A stretch of 64,000 nt of DNA from SZUA-38 sp965212525 (GTDB lineage: Bacteria; Pseudomonadota; Gammaproteobacteria; Xanthomonadales; SZUA-38). The translations under genes were made by a program, and so were the position numbers. Below the pieces are notes generated by a model. It was given only the letters and a program-made list of their open reading frames with translations, had not been told where the DNA came from and made no database searches. The stretch spans positions 1 through 64,000 of the forward strand of contig CBDBVC010000049.1 in NCBI GenBank assembly GCA_965212525.1, in the 5' to 3' direction. Each line of letters opens with the position of its first letter. Within the stretch, counting starts at the first letter, position 1. Shown one piece after another: positions 1 through 8,533 of this stretch.

Positions 1-9
1 TATTGTCGA

Positions 10-881
10 GTGAGAATCACCAAGTCCTTTCTGGGCAAGATTAAGCGACGCATCAGAAAAACCATCGCAAGAAGGCAATTGAGAAAAGGCATGTCTGATG
101 ACCAGGGCCAGATGTCAACATTCGAATGCAGCATCTGCGGTGAACAGATACGGCAGAAACTCGATCTGATCATGGATCGTGAAACGCCCTCATGCACCGT
201 CTGTGGTTCTAACGCAAGGTTCAGAACCATTGCGGCCGCACTGAGCCGTGAATTGCTGGGCGAGGCTGTTCCCCTCACTGACCTCATGCCACAGAAACAC
301 ATCACCGGCATAGGCCTCAGTGATACGGGCACCTATGCCGACGTACTGGGCAAGGTGTTCAGTTATACCAATACCTTTTACCATCAGGAACCCCGGCTGG
401 ATATCACGGATGTTTCAGAACGATGGATCGGCTCTTGCGATTTTCTCATCTCCAGTGATGTATTCGAGCATATTGCGCCACCGGTTGATCGGGCATTCCA
501 GAATATGTTCGACATCCTCAAGCCCAGGTGGTCTGTGCGTGTTTTCGGTACCGTACAAGCTGGAAAGGTGAAACAGACGAGCATTTTCCTGAAATACATG
601 ACTACGAAATCAGGCAGACTGAAGCAGGCTATGTGCTGATCAACCGTACTGTCGATGGCAGGGTTCAGGAATTTACCGATCTGGTCTTCCATGGTGGGCC
701 TGGTGAGACCCTGGAGATGCGATTGTTTTCACTGCCGGAGATGATCGGCATCATGGAATCGGCAGGGTTTGTCGACATCCGTATGATCGACTGGTCGGAG
801 CCTCATCTGGGCGTGATCAATGAGGTGGGCATACACCCACAGCTGATGACCATGCGCAAACCGGCACTGCAGCCACAGTGA
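10..881 (+). CDS. SAM-dependent methyltransferase with N-terminal zinc ribbon, interrupted by two +1 frameshifts
   Basis: Reads as one class I methyltransferase of about 289 residues once two single-base insertions are skipped. The N-terminal part has a C-x2-C ... C-x2-C zinc-ribbon pattern (CSIC, CTVC) followed by GSNARFR. The SAM-binding core then shows SSDVFEHI, typical of strand 4. The frame changes after FDILKP (extra A near 526) into GGLCVFSVPYKLE, and again near 566 into GETDEHFPEIHDYE, which runs to the stop at 881. The length is 3n+2, as expected for two insertions. The GTG at 10 is the first in-frame start, but the true start may lie left of the window. The substrate is unknown; glycan or small-molecule methylation is usual for such proteins. 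Either a pseudogene or two sequence errors; see the frameshift finding. Confidence 0.7.
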
Positions 882-978
882 TGTCAATCAGATAACCGAA
901 TAATGGCAGGATTGCTGAATCCCTCCAACAGGCGCCAGCTCGTGTCATACTTGATCAACACATTCTGGAAGTCATCAC

Positions 979-1695
979 ATGTCCCGATTGCTGAGTACCG
1001 TCCTGCTGCTGTCATTCTCTGTAAGCGGAATGTTCACACTCATGAATAGTCCGATTCCGGCGTCGCTGGAGAGTGGTGGCCAGAGAACCGTGGATGAGGT
1101 TATTGACTCGATCGGCGAATCATCAGAGGGGCGCCTGAAGCCGTGGTTCGATGAGGCCGGGGTGAGTTATCCTCCAGAGGCGATCACCCTGCTGGCATTG
1201 AAGGATGAACTGCGCATGGAGCTGTGGGCAGATGAGCCGGAAGGCGCCGTCTTCATCCGGGACTATCGCATTCATCGCAGCAGCGGGAAATCCGGGCCGA
1301 AATTACGTGAGGGTGACTTTCAGGTGCCCGAGGGCCTGTATCGCGTCAGCTGGCTCAATCCGAACAGTGCCTATCACCTGTCGATGAAGCTGAACTATCC
1401 CAATGCATTCGATCTGGAACATGCGAGAGCCGAGGGACGTGATCAGCCCGGTTCAGATATCTTCATTCACGGCAAGGCTGTGTCCATCGGTTGTCTGGCC
1501 ATGGGTGATGAAACCATCGAGGAGTTGTTCTCACTGGTGGCCCGAATAGGGGCGAACAATGTCAGTGTCGTGATTGCGCCTTCCGATCCGCGCCTCAAGT
1601 CTCTGGATGCCGACCAGCCCGGTTACGCAGACTGGGTGAGTGAACTGTATGCCGATATCACTGCGGCCTTCGACGGTTATCGAACAATACCCTGA
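979..1695 (+). CDS. L,D-transpeptidase (YkuD-family) domain protein
   Basis: A 238-residue exported protein. Residues 1-25 form a hydrophobic signal sequence. The C-terminal half carries the YkuD catalytic signature: His164 in HGKAVSIGC and the nucleophile Cys172 in SIGCLAMGD (HGxxxSxGC-x2-M pattern). YkuD enzymes cut and rejoin peptidoglycan stem peptides in the periplasm, making 3-3 crosslinks or anchoring proteins. The region before it (FQVPEGLYRVSWLNPNSAYHLSMKLNYPN) fits the ErfK/YafK-like subgroup, in which the domain begins with the YRI segment near residue 96. It stands alone between the methyltransferase and the glycosylase homologue. Family assignment is firm; whether it acts as a transpeptidase or as a YafK-type amidase is not resolved by sequence alone. 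Confidence 0.85.
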   Translation: MSRLLSTVLLLSFSVSGMFTLMNSPIPASLESGGQRTVDEVIDSIGESSEGRLKPWFDEAGVSYPPEAITLLALKDELRMELWADEPEGAVFIRDYRIHRSSGKSGPKLREGDFQVPEGLYRVSWLNPNSAYHLSMKLNYPNAFDLEHARAEGRDQPGSDIFIHGKAVSIGCLAMGDETIEELFSLVARIGANNVSVVIAPSDPRLKSLDADQPGYADWVSELYADITAAFDGYRTIP

Positions 1696-1862
1696 TGATC
1701 TGCTCCGATTGATTCGGTCATGGCAGGCCGATCGCTGGGTTCAGCAGTGTCAGGCAAGGTCAACGTCAATACTGAACGAGTCATTCTGTTCTGCATCTGT
1801 TGCAACGGCAGACAGCCTCTGGGTAACCTTGTCAGAATGCGAGATATCAGCAGCAATCCATC

Positions 1863-2462
1863 ATGAATCGTACAGATACACTGGCCACACTTGGACAGGA
1901 AATTCGTCAGTGCCGTCTGTGTGAAGCCCATCTGCCACTGGGCCCCGGTCCCGTGCTGCAGATCAGTGACCGCGCTCGCCTGCTGATTGCCGGTCAGGCA
2001 CCGGGCAGTAAGGCGCATGAGTCGAGAGTGCCGTTTGACGATGCCAGTGGCGAACGACTGCGCGACTGGCTCGGACTGAAAAACAGCGAGTTCTATGACG
2101 AATCCCTGGTCGCGATCCTGCCGATGGCGTTCTGTTATCCCGGACGAGGGAAATCAGGCGACCTGCCACCGCGTCGGGAATGTGCGGATACCTGGCGAGA
2201 TCGGGTGCTTGATAAGATGACTCAGCTCGAGCTGACTGTCGTCATCGGTCAGTATGCCAGAGTCTGGCATTTCAGAGGGTCATCACTGCTTGATCTGAGT
2301 CTGACCGAGCATGTCAGGGCACAGGATGCAGCCCAGGCATCGACCGTGCTGATGCCGCATCCGAGTCCGAGAAACAATATCTGGCTGAAACGAAACCCCT
2401 GGTTCGAACAGGAGACTGTCCCATTGATTCGCGACCGAATAGGCCTCCTGTGCCAGAACTGA
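1863..2462 (+). CDS. Uracil-DNA glycosylase superfamily protein, probably with a 4Fe-4S cluster
   Basis: A 199-residue protein of the uracil-DNA glycosylase superfamily. Motif A appears as GQAPG (44-48) and motif B as HPSPRNN (166-172). Four cysteines, C17-x2-C20 near the N terminus and C91-x15-C107, match the layout of the iron-sulfur glycosylases (families 4 and 5). It is a cytosolic DNA-repair type protein, though many members of this subfamily have no proven glycosylase activity. The first acidic catalytic residue usual after GxAPG is replaced here by SKAHESRVPF, so activity on uracil is uncertain. It sits alone, upstream of the D-aminoacylase-like gene, with a 69-base gap. Superfamily assignment is firm; substrate is not. 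Confidence 0.8.
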   Translation: MNRTDTLATLGQEIRQCRLCEAHLPLGPGPVLQISDRARLLIAGQAPGSKAHESRVPFDDASGERLRDWLGLKNSEFYDESLVAILPMAFCYPGRGKSGDLPPRRECADTWRDRVLDKMTQLELTVVIGQYARVWHFRGSSLLDLSLTEHVRAQDAAQASTVLMPHPSPRNNIWLKRNPWFEQETVPLIRDRIGLLCQN

Positions 2463-2531
2463 AGCAGACCGTTTCGTCAGCTCAATCCTGCTCTGTTACC
2501 ATGCAGTTGCCTGTGGACAGGAAACCTCAAC

Positions 2532-4313
2532 ATGTCAGTGACATCGCACTCGAAATTTCCAGCACGAATCAAGCGCAGGGCGAGCAGCCAGATCGGATTG
2601 TCTGTCGTCGCTCTGTTGCTACTGCTGTTCATGACCGCCTGCGATCGTCAGCAGACCTCAGATGAGCCTTCAGTGGCAACAACGGAGGCAGAATATGATC
2701 TGCTGATTCGAAATGGCCTGATACATGATGGTCTGGGCGGCGATCCTTATACTGCCGATCTGGCGATCACGGGTGATCGCATTGCAGCCATTGGCAAGCT
2801 TGCCAATTCGAGGGCTGAAAACACGATCGATGCCAGTAGCATGGTTGTGGCGCCCGGATTCATCAACATGCTCAGCTGGGCCCCGGTTTCCCTGATCGAG
2901 GATCCCTTGTCTCAAAGCGATATCCGTCAGGGCGTGACCCTTGAAATTTTTGGTGAAGGTCAGTCGATGGGACCCTGGAATGATCAGATGAAGGCCGAAG
3001 TGATCAGACGGCAGGGCGATATCCGCTACGAGATTCACTGGACCACGCTCGGGGAGTATCTTGATTACATGGCATCAAGTGGCGTGTCACCCAACATTGC
3101 CTCATTCGTCGGTGCGACAACAGTCAGGATACACGAGCTGGGTCAAGAAGATCGCGAGCCCAGCAGTGATGAACTCGAACGAATGAAGCAACTGGTGGCC
3201 ACAGCCATGGAGGAGGGCGCACTGGGTCTTGGCTCATCTTTGATCTATGCACCGGCATTCTTTGCCGATACGGCAGAGCTGATCGAACTGTCACGTGTGG
3301 CTGCTCGTTATGACGGTGTGTACATTTCACATCTGCGCAGCGAGGGCAACAAACTGGTCGAGGCCGTTGATGAGCTGATCACTATTGCCAGAGAATCCGG
3401 CATTCGTGCAGAAATCTATCACCTCAAGGCGGCCGGCAAATCGAACTGGCGCAAGCTCGAGACAGTAATCGAACGGGTCGAAGCTGCGCGTGCCGAGGGG
3501 CTCGCTATTACCGCAGACATGTACACCTACACGGCTGGCGCCACCGGCCTGGATGCGGCCATGCCACCCTGGGTGCAGGAAGGCGGCTACGATGCCTGGG
3601 CCGAACGTCTGAAGGACCCTGAGATCAGGAAACGAGTGGCCGAGGAAATGATAACGCCCACTGACGCCTGGGAAAGTCTCTACCTGGCTGCCGGTTCGGC
3701 CGACAAGGTCATTCTGTCAGGGTTTCGCAATGATGCACTGAAACACTACACGGGCAGAACGCTGGCTGAGGTTGCAGCGGATCGCGGACAAACACCAGAA
3801 ATGACAGCGATGGACCTTGTGGTTGAGGATGGCAGTCGTGTCGGTGCCGTGTATTTCCTCATGACCGAAGAGAACATCGCTACTAAGATCAGGCAGCCAT
3901 GGATGAGTTTTGGCTCTGACGCCGAATCGATGGCGCCTGAAGGTACGTTTCTGAAGTCCAATCCGCATCCACGTGCCTACGGCAATTTTGCCCGACTGCT
4001 CGGTCATTATGTCAGGGAGAAGAAAGTGATTGATCTCGCCGAGGCAATTCGGCGAATCACCGACCTGCCGGCCACCAATCTGAAACTGAAGCACAGGGGC
4101 CGGCTGGCCGAAGGGTATTTTGCAGATGTTGTGGTTTTCGATCAGGCAAAGTTTACTGATCACGCCACGTTTTCCGAACCGCATCAGTACGCCACAGGCA
4201 TGATCCATGTCTGGGTTAATGGCGTTCAGGTACTTGCGAACGGAAAACACACAGGGCAGACGCCTGGTCGTGTCGTACGCGGGCCGGGTTGGCGTGCTGA
4301 TCAACCGCAGTGA
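2532..4313 (+). CDS. D-aminoacylase-like amidohydrolase lipoprotein
   Basis: A 593-residue protein. A basic N terminus and a leucine-rich stretch end in a lipobox (LFMTAC, Cys37), so it is probably a lipoprotein facing the periplasm. The rest matches the N-acyl-D-amino-acid deacylase branch of the amidohydrolase superfamily: YDLLIRNGLIHDGLGG at the start, ISHLRSEG, AEIYHLKAAG, SFGSDAE and HPRAYGNFARLLGHYVREK further on. The usual metal-binding H-x-H/D after PGFID is missing; here the segment reads PGFINMLSWA. Other conserved histidines (SHLRSEG, YHLKAAG) remain. Family members remove acyl groups from N-acyl-D-amino acids, which would suit recycling of D-residues, but the altered metal site leaves the reaction open. 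Transcribed alone. Confidence 0.8.
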   Translation: MSVTSHSKFPARIKRRASSQIGLSVVALLLLLFMTACDRQQTSDEPSVATTEAEYDLLIRNGLIHDGLGGDPYTADLAITGDRIAAIGKLANSRAENTIDASSMVVAPGFINMLSWAPVSLIEDPLSQSDIRQGVTLEIFGEGQSMGPWNDQMKAEVIRRQGDIRYEIHWTTLGEYLDYMASSGVSPNIASFVGATTVRIHELGQEDREPSSDELERMKQLVATAMEEGALGLGSSLIYAPAFFADTAELIELSRVAARYDGVYISHLRSEGNKLVEAVDELITIARESGIRAEIYHLKAAGKSNWRKLETVIERVEAARAEGLAITADMYTYTAGATGLDAAMPPWVQEGGYDAWAERLKDPEIRKRVAEEMITPTDAWESLYLAAGSADKVILSGFRNDALKHYTGRTLAEVAADRGQTPEMTAMDLVVEDGSRVGAVYFLMTEENIATKIRQPWMSFGSDAESMAPEGTFLKSNPHPRAYGNFARLLGHYVREKKVIDLAEAIRRITDLPATNLKLKHRGRLAEGYFADVVVFDQAKFTDHATFSEPHQYATGMIHVWVNGVQVLANGKHTGQTPGRVVRGPGWRADQPQ

Positions 4314-4384
4314 ATACAGAGCGCTGACTGTATTTTTACAGTGCGAAACCGTAAAATACCGCAGTTTTTTAGCGAACTGGAATC

Positions 4385-4840
4385 ATGAAGACAATCCATC
4401 TTTTGATACTGAGTGCATTACTTGCTGGCTGTGCCACAAGTCCGAGTGAGCCTGAGCCTTCGGCTACTGAAGAGGCGGCGGCTCTGGCACAGGAACCTGT
4501 TGACAGCGAGACGGTTGTTCCTGAACCACAACCCGAGCCCGAACCTGAACCCGAACCTGAACCCGAACCCTATGAATCCATGCCGCTACTGTCACCCGAA
4601 GACAATACAGCCAAGGCCTTCGAGGTAATTCAGTCCCTGTCAGGTGTGGCTTGTTCGGATTATGACGCTGCCGAGGAACAATGGGGTGTCGCCATGTCAG
4701 CCGCACGCAATCTGCAGATCCAGGCCTGGGATCTCAAGGCCGATGCAGTCGTCAATGTGGTGTGCAGTCCATCACCGATGAAGCGTGGCTGCTGGCGTAC
4801 AGAAAAATGCACGGGAGACGCCGTTCGATTCACCGAGTAG
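4385..4840 (+). CDS. RcsF-like outer-membrane lipoprotein with Pro-Glu linker
   Basis: A 151-residue lipoprotein: signal peptide with lipobox LLAGC (Cys16), an acidic linker with a run of EP dipeptides (about 46-62), then a compact C-terminal domain (about 77-151). That domain resembles RcsF: a GVAC start, an A-rich helix, KADAVVNVVC, RGC, KC and GDAVRFTE. Its cysteines lie at 90, 127, 136 and 142, with spacings of 37, 9 and 6; RcsF of E. coli has 35, 9 and 6. In the enteric protein these form two disulfides, and the proline-rich linker threads through outer-membrane porins to sense envelope stress. No Rcs phosphorelay gene is in the window. The assignment is from pattern and spacing, not from a search. 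Confidence 0.7.
   Translation: MKTIHLLILSALLAGCATSPSEPEPSATEEAAALAQEPVDSETVVPEPQPEPEPEPEPEPEPYESMPLLSPEDNTAKAFEVIQSLSGVACSDYDAAEEQWGVAMSAARNLQIQAWDLKADAVVNVVCSPSPMKRGCWRTEKCTGDAVRFTE
4530..4572 (+). repeat. Short tandem repeat encoding Pro-Glu dipeptides
   Basis: A degenerate 6-base repeat alternating cccgag/cctgaa/cccgaa codes for the EP run of the RcsF-like lipoprotein. Such a repeat can change length by slippage in whole codons without breaking the frame. Confidence 0.7.
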
Positions 4841-4934
4841 TCGTTCTCTGGCGCAAAGTCTGATTTGCGTGTCATTTCAGACACGCATTGCTTACAATGG
4901 CGCATCATCACATGAATTCTGCGGGGGGCGTGAC

Positions 4935-5477
4935 ATGAAACTCGGATTCCTTACCGGCCTTGGGCTGGCGGCTGTTTCGGGCATGCTGGCCTGGCCCATG
5001 TCGGAACTGGGCCAGTGGCTGGCACCCATCATCGATCTGCCATTTTCAGACTGGCAGACCATTCTCATCGGTGTCACCTTTGGTGCTCTGGTCATGGTGC
5101 CACTGAACCGCGCCGTATCCGGACGCATGCTGCGAAACATTCTGCTGTGCATTGCCAGTTTTCTGATCTACATGCTGGCGACACGGCTGGCCATTCACCA
5201 GTTCTATATCGAGAATCTTTCCACTGAATTGTCGATGGTGCTTGCCGGTGCCACTGGCGGTTTGCTCGTTGCGCTGGCCGTTTCAATTCTGGCAAACCAC
5301 CCATGGAAAGTGCAGGGGCCCCTTCTGGCTGCCATCGCCGGCGCTCTGGGAGGCATACCCTTTGCCATCTTCATCTATGGCACATCCGACTGGCTGACAG
5401 TGCTGTGTTTTGTCTGCTGGCAGACACTGGTGTACATCGCGCTGTACCTGGCTTACAGAAAGCCTCAGAACCGCTAG
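4935..5477 (+). CDS. Membrane protein of unknown function
   Basis: I do not recognise the family. The protein has 180 residues if it starts at the ATG at 4935, which follows a G-rich stretch (GGGGGG at 4922) that can act as ribosome-binding site; the open frame extends further upstream but that part looks non-coding. It is hydrophobic, with about five predicted membrane segments: LTGLGLAAVSGMLAWPM, TILIGVTFGALVMVPL, ILLCIASFLIYMLA, LVLAGATGGLLVALAVSI and LLAAIAGALGGIPFAIFIYG, then a last one near the C terminus. It lies 24 bases before another membrane-protein gene in the same direction, so the two are probably cotranscribed. Confidence 0.65.
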   Translation: MKLGFLTGLGLAAVSGMLAWPMSELGQWLAPIIDLPFSDWQTILIGVTFGALVMVPLNRAVSGRMLRNILLCIASFLIYMLATRLAIHQFYIENLSTELSMVLAGATGGLLVALAVSILANHPWKVQGPLLAAIAGALGGIPFAIFIYGTSDWLTVLCFVCWQTLVYIALYLAYRKPQNR

Positions 5478-5501
5478 AGATATTGATAAATCGGCTCAGT
5501 C

Positions 5502-6095
5502 ATGATTGTTGAAGCATTACAGGCACTGCTGATGGCCGCAGCGCCGGTTGGTCTGGCAACCTTTGGCATGGTGTATCTGGCATTGAACAGGGGATACCTG
5601 CAACCTGGCACTGATGGTGCGGCTGGCATCGGTGCCGAACTCAAGAAAATGTCGCGCAAGGACAGGAAGAAACACGACAAGAAGAAGGATTTCCTGCATC
5701 ACAACTGGCTCAAATTCGGTGGTGGATTCTATGGCATCGTTGCCCTGGTCACCTACGCATTGGTAGAGCTGGAGGAAATCATTGATTTTTTCAGAAATTT
5801 CGAGAGTTTCAGTCATTTCATCGATACCATCGGTATTAGTCTGATCATCAATTTCTTCATCAACTCATTGCTCAATTTCATTACTGCCATTACCTGGCCG
5901 GTCCACTGGATGTCGGAGATTGACACCGACCAGAAATTGATGTGGCTGCTCGCTGCCTATCTGGGCTACCTTGCTGGTGCGAGGCTGGCACATGTCTTTG
6001 TCGAGCGTTCAGCATCACTCGATGCGAACAATGCCGATAGAGATTCCGAACATTCTGAAGACACCGCAGAGGAGAATCAGGACGCCGGATCCTGA
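5502..6095 (+). CDS. Membrane protein of unknown function
   Basis: A 197-residue protein with no family I can name. It has an N-terminal membrane segment (LMAAAPVGLATFGMVYLAL), a strongly basic cytosolic loop (KKMSRKDRKKHDKKKD, about 48-65), then GGGFYGIVALVTYALVEL, a further hydrophobic region IGISLIINFFINSLLNFITAI, a last segment WLLAAYLGYLAGARLAHVF, and an acidic C-terminal tail. The tail and the Lys-rich loop suggest contact with nucleotides, phospholipid head groups or another protein, but this is only inferred from charge. Follows the preceding membrane-protein gene closely. Confidence 0.65.
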   Translation: MIVEALQALLMAAAPVGLATFGMVYLALNRGYLQPGTDGAAGIGAELKKMSRKDRKKHDKKKDFLHHNWLKFGGGFYGIVALVTYALVELEEIIDFFRNFESFSHFIDTIGISLIINFFINSLLNFITAITWPVHWMSEIDTDQKLMWLLAAYLGYLAGARLAHVFVERSASLDANNADRDSEHSEDTAEENQDAGS

Positions 6096-6144
6096 GGATC
6101 TGATTCGGTGCTTCATCCTGTTTATGCGGTGATATACTGCGGAC

Positions 6145-7395
6145 ATGAAACGCAGGTCACTTCTCAAGGCACTGTCGCTTGCCGGGCTGTTCTCGATACA
6201 CAAGCCGGGTACTGCAGCTGAAAATCATCCAGCTGCTCCAGCCATTCAACATTCAAAACCCAGTGTGATTGTGGTGGGTGCCGGCATTTTTGGCAGCTGG
6301 ACAGCGCTTCGCCTGCTACGCTCGGGATATCGGGTCACGCTGATTGATCGCTGGGGGGCAGGGCATTCCCGTGCCAGTTCAGGTGGCGAACACCGTGTCA
6401 TTCGGCATGCCTACCGTCAGGCCCGTTATGTCAGCATGGTGTCACGTGCCTTTGAACTGTGGGATGAGTTCCAGGCAACCACGGGTAGAAAACTCTTCCA
6501 CCGAACCGGTCTGCTGTTCATGGATCAGAATTCGCAAAGCGAGTATCTGGATGCCGCACAGTCTCACATGCAGGACATGGGAGTTCAGGCTGAACGCCTC
6601 TCTCCCGACGTGCTGGCTGCGCGATATCCAGAGCTGTTCACTGCTGACATCGGTACCGCACTTCATGATCCCTCTGCCGGTTATCTGATGGCGCGCGAAG
6701 CAACACAGGCAGTCGCATCTCAGTTTCAGGCCGAAGGCGGTCAGTGGCTGCAATCCCGGGTGCAGCCGGGCCAGTTCTCTGGGGGAAGCATGTCAGCGCT
6801 GTCACTTGTTGACGGCAAACAGCAACTGAAAGCAGATCAGTATGTGTTTGCCTGTGGTCCGTGGCTGCCCGAACTGTTTCCCGAGCTAATTTCACCCCAT
6901 CTTACAGTGAGCCGTCAGACGGTGTACTTTTTTGGTGGGCTCGATTCACAATCCAGTCGGCTGATGAATGGCAGTTTTCCGGTCTGGGCCGATCTGGGTG
7001 ATGAACTCTGGTACGGTATCGCCGCACAAGGCAACAGGGGGTTCAAACTGGCCAACGATTCGCGAGGTGAGCCATTTGATCCCGGCACTTCGGACAGGGT
7101 CGTCAGCAAACAGGAGATCGCGGTCGCACGTGAATATCTCGCCAGGCGTTTTCCTTCGATGGCTTCAGCGCCCCTGCTTGAATCACGTGTCTGTCAGTAC
7201 AGCAACACAGCGGACGGTGATTTCATCATGGACGTACATCCCGAGGCTTCCAACGTCTGGTTGCTGGGTGCCGGTAACGGGCATGGATTCAAGCATGGCC
7301 CGGCCGTGGGTGAACTGATGTCGAATGTAATCCAGTCAAAAACACCACGACCAGACTGGTTGTCGCTGTCGCGATTCACGGCTGAAACGGGGTAG
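6145..7395 (+). CDS. FAD-dependent oxidoreductase (DAO family, sarcosine-oxidase-like), Tat-exported
   Basis: A 416-residue flavoprotein. The N terminus (RRSLLKALSLAG) is a twin-arginine type signal, implying export of the folded, cofactor-loaded enzyme to the periplasm. VIVVGAGIFG (41-50) is the Rossmann dinucleotide-binding loop. SRASSGGEHRVIRHAY is the segment that, in monomeric sarcosine oxidase and N-methyltryptophan oxidase, lies next to the flavin; LLGAGNGHGFKHGPAVGELM near the C terminus closes the FAD site. Family members oxidise secondary amines or N-methyl amino acids with O2. In the sarcosine oxidases a Cys covalently binds FAD near the C-terminal GxGxGFK motif; here the position reads GNGHGFKH, without that Cys, so FAD is probably non-covalent. 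The substrate is unknown. Confidence 0.85.
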   Translation: MKRRSLLKALSLAGLFSIHKPGTAAENHPAAPAIQHSKPSVIVVGAGIFGSWTALRLLRSGYRVTLIDRWGAGHSRASSGGEHRVIRHAYRQARYVSMVSRAFELWDEFQATTGRKLFHRTGLLFMDQNSQSEYLDAAQSHMQDMGVQAERLSPDVLAARYPELFTADIGTALHDPSAGYLMAREATQAVASQFQAEGGQWLQSRVQPGQFSGGSMSALSLVDGKQQLKADQYVFACGPWLPELFPELISPHLTVSRQTVYFFGGLDSQSSRLMNGSFPVWADLGDELWYGIAAQGNRGFKLANDSRGEPFDPGTSDRVVSKQEIAVAREYLARRFPSMASAPLLESRVCQYSNTADGDFIMDVHPEASNVWLLGAGNGHGFKHGPAVGELMSNVIQSKTPRPDWLSLSRFTAETG

Positions 7396-7402
7396 GGCCT
7401 GT

Positions 7403-7663
7403 ATGAGGATAATCCTGCTGATACTGCTGGTCTGTCTTCTTATTTCCGGGATTGTTGCCTGGGGTGTGGTCGAGGAGATACCGGTGCTGAAGTGGCTGGG
7501 TTTTCTGTTTATTCCAGCCTACCTGTTCACCATCTTCCTGCACCAGAGTGCGGTGGATTTGCCCCTGATCCTGCTGACCGCCACCATGTTCGTGCAACTG
7601 GTGACGATCGTGTTCGTGTCGCTCTACCTGATGCGGCGTTTCCTGATTCGGGAAACGCGCTAG
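7403..7663 (+). CDS. Small membrane protein of unknown function
   Basis: An 86-residue, almost entirely hydrophobic protein with three likely membrane spans (IILLILLVCLLISGIVAWGVV, LGFLFIPAYLFTIFL, LILLTATMFVQLVTIVFVSLYLM) and a basic C terminus (RRFLIRETR). It begins 7 bases after the oxidoreductase stop, so it is probably in the same transcript. No known family is apparent. A function tied to the oxidoreductase, for example as membrane electron acceptor, is not supported by any motif: no haem-binding or quinone-binding residues are visible. Confidence 0.55.
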   Translation: MRIILLILLVCLLISGIVAWGVVEEIPVLKWLGFLFIPAYLFTIFLHQSAVDLPLILLTATMFVQLVTIVFVSLYLMRRFLIRETR

Positions 7664-7689
7664 ACATTCTGATTGACTGTCCTGGACGA

Positions 7690-8154
7690 TCAGACCTGTG
7701 TCTGCAGGTAGTTTTCCCTGCCCAGACGCTTGACCAGATCCAGTTGTGTTTCCAGCCAGTCGATGTGTTCTTCCTCGGCATCGAGAATGCTCTGAAACAG
7801 ATCGCGGCTGACATAGTCCTGCACAGATTCGGCGTGTTCCACGGCTACGATCAGATCCGGATGCGCCTGCTGTTCCATCTTGAGGTCACACTCGAGCATC
7901 TCCACAGGGTCTTCACCGATCATCAGTTTTCCCAGATCCTGCAGGTTGGGCAGGCCTTCGAGAAACAGGATTCGCTCGATCAGCTGATCGGCATGCTTCA
8001 TCTCGTCGATGGATTCTTCGTATTCGTGTTCCGCCAGTTTCGTGATACCCATGTCACGCAGCATGCGTGAATGCAGAAAGTATTGATTTATGGCGGTTAA
8101 CTCATTGTAAAGTATACGATTTAGATGCTTGATTACAGTCTCATTGCCTTTCAT
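7690..8154 (-). CDS. bfr: Bacterioferritin
   Basis: A 24-mer iron-storage protein subunit of 154 residues. Two Met codons lie in tandem; the second (8154) fits better. It is 6 bases from an AAGGA ribosome-binding site, and from it the numbering of ligands equals the canonical one: ferroxidase residues Glu18, Glu51, His54, Glu94, Glu127, His130, and haem-bridging Met52. All are present, so it can oxidise Fe2+ and bind haem b between subunits. The gene for its partner ferredoxin, bfd, lies just upstream on the same strand. A possible own promoter is TTGATA (8224-8229) with TATAAA (8199-8204) on the minus strand, spacing 19. Confidence 0.95.
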   Translation of the reverse strand: MKGNETVIKHLNRILYNELTAINQYFLHSRMLRDMGITKLAEHEYEESIDEMKHADQLIERILFLEGLPNLQDLGKLMIGEDPVEMLECDLKMEQQAHPDLIVAVEHAESVQDYVSRDLFQSILDAEEEHIDWLETQLDLVKRLGRENYLQTQV

Positions 8155-8257
8155 CATGAATCCTTTATATGTGAATCAGGAGCGTGTATTCGGGAATTTT
8201 TATACAAAAAAAATTATAGCCTATATCAACCCGGTTGGGCAGGCTTGGCAGGTGCTG

Positions 8258-8273
8258 TCTTGTCAGGACAAGA
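8258..8273 (-). other. Small perfect hairpin after bfd
   Basis: Seven-base perfect arms (TCTTGTC / GACAAGA) around two bases, 8 bases downstream of the bfd stop on the minus strand. No T-run follows, so it is not a typical intrinsic terminator; it may stabilise the bfd mRNA 3' end or uncouple bfd from bfr. Confidence 0.4.
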
Positions 8274-8280
8274 GGTCCTG

Positions 8281-8493
8281 TTACGAGGTACTGATGCTCA
8301 ACACAGGTAGAAAGGGGTGTGATGCTGTGCTGGACAGTTCATCGTTGAGAATTTCATTGGCCAGATCACCACAGGTTCCGCACACCGTTGAACAACCCGT
8401 GTTCAACTGCAGTTCAGACATCGATGTTGCTCCGTTTTTCACGGCAGCTCTGATCTGTTTGTCTGTAATGCCCTGGCAGATGCAAACGTACAT
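8281..8493 (-). CDS. bfd: Bacterioferritin-associated ferredoxin
   Basis: A 70-residue [2Fe-2S] protein of the BFD-like fold. Cys4, Cys6, Cys38 and Cys41 (MYVCIC and VCGTCG) are at exactly the positions of the cluster ligands of E. coli and Pseudomonas Bfd. Bfd docks on bacterioferritin and passes electrons to the haem so that stored Fe3+ can be reduced and released. The placement directly upstream of bfr, and the Fur box over its promoter (8548-8562), fit a role during iron starvation. The last 20 residues (SSTASHPFLPVLSISTS) are an unusual Ser-rich tail. Confidence 0.95.
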   Translation of the reverse strand: MYVCICQGITDKQIRAAVKNGATSMSELQLNTGCSTVCGTCGDLANEILNDELSSTASHPFLPVLSISTS

Positions 8494-8533
8494 GATGTGG
8501 TAGTAAAACCTGGATGTTCCTTAAGTTAATGAA

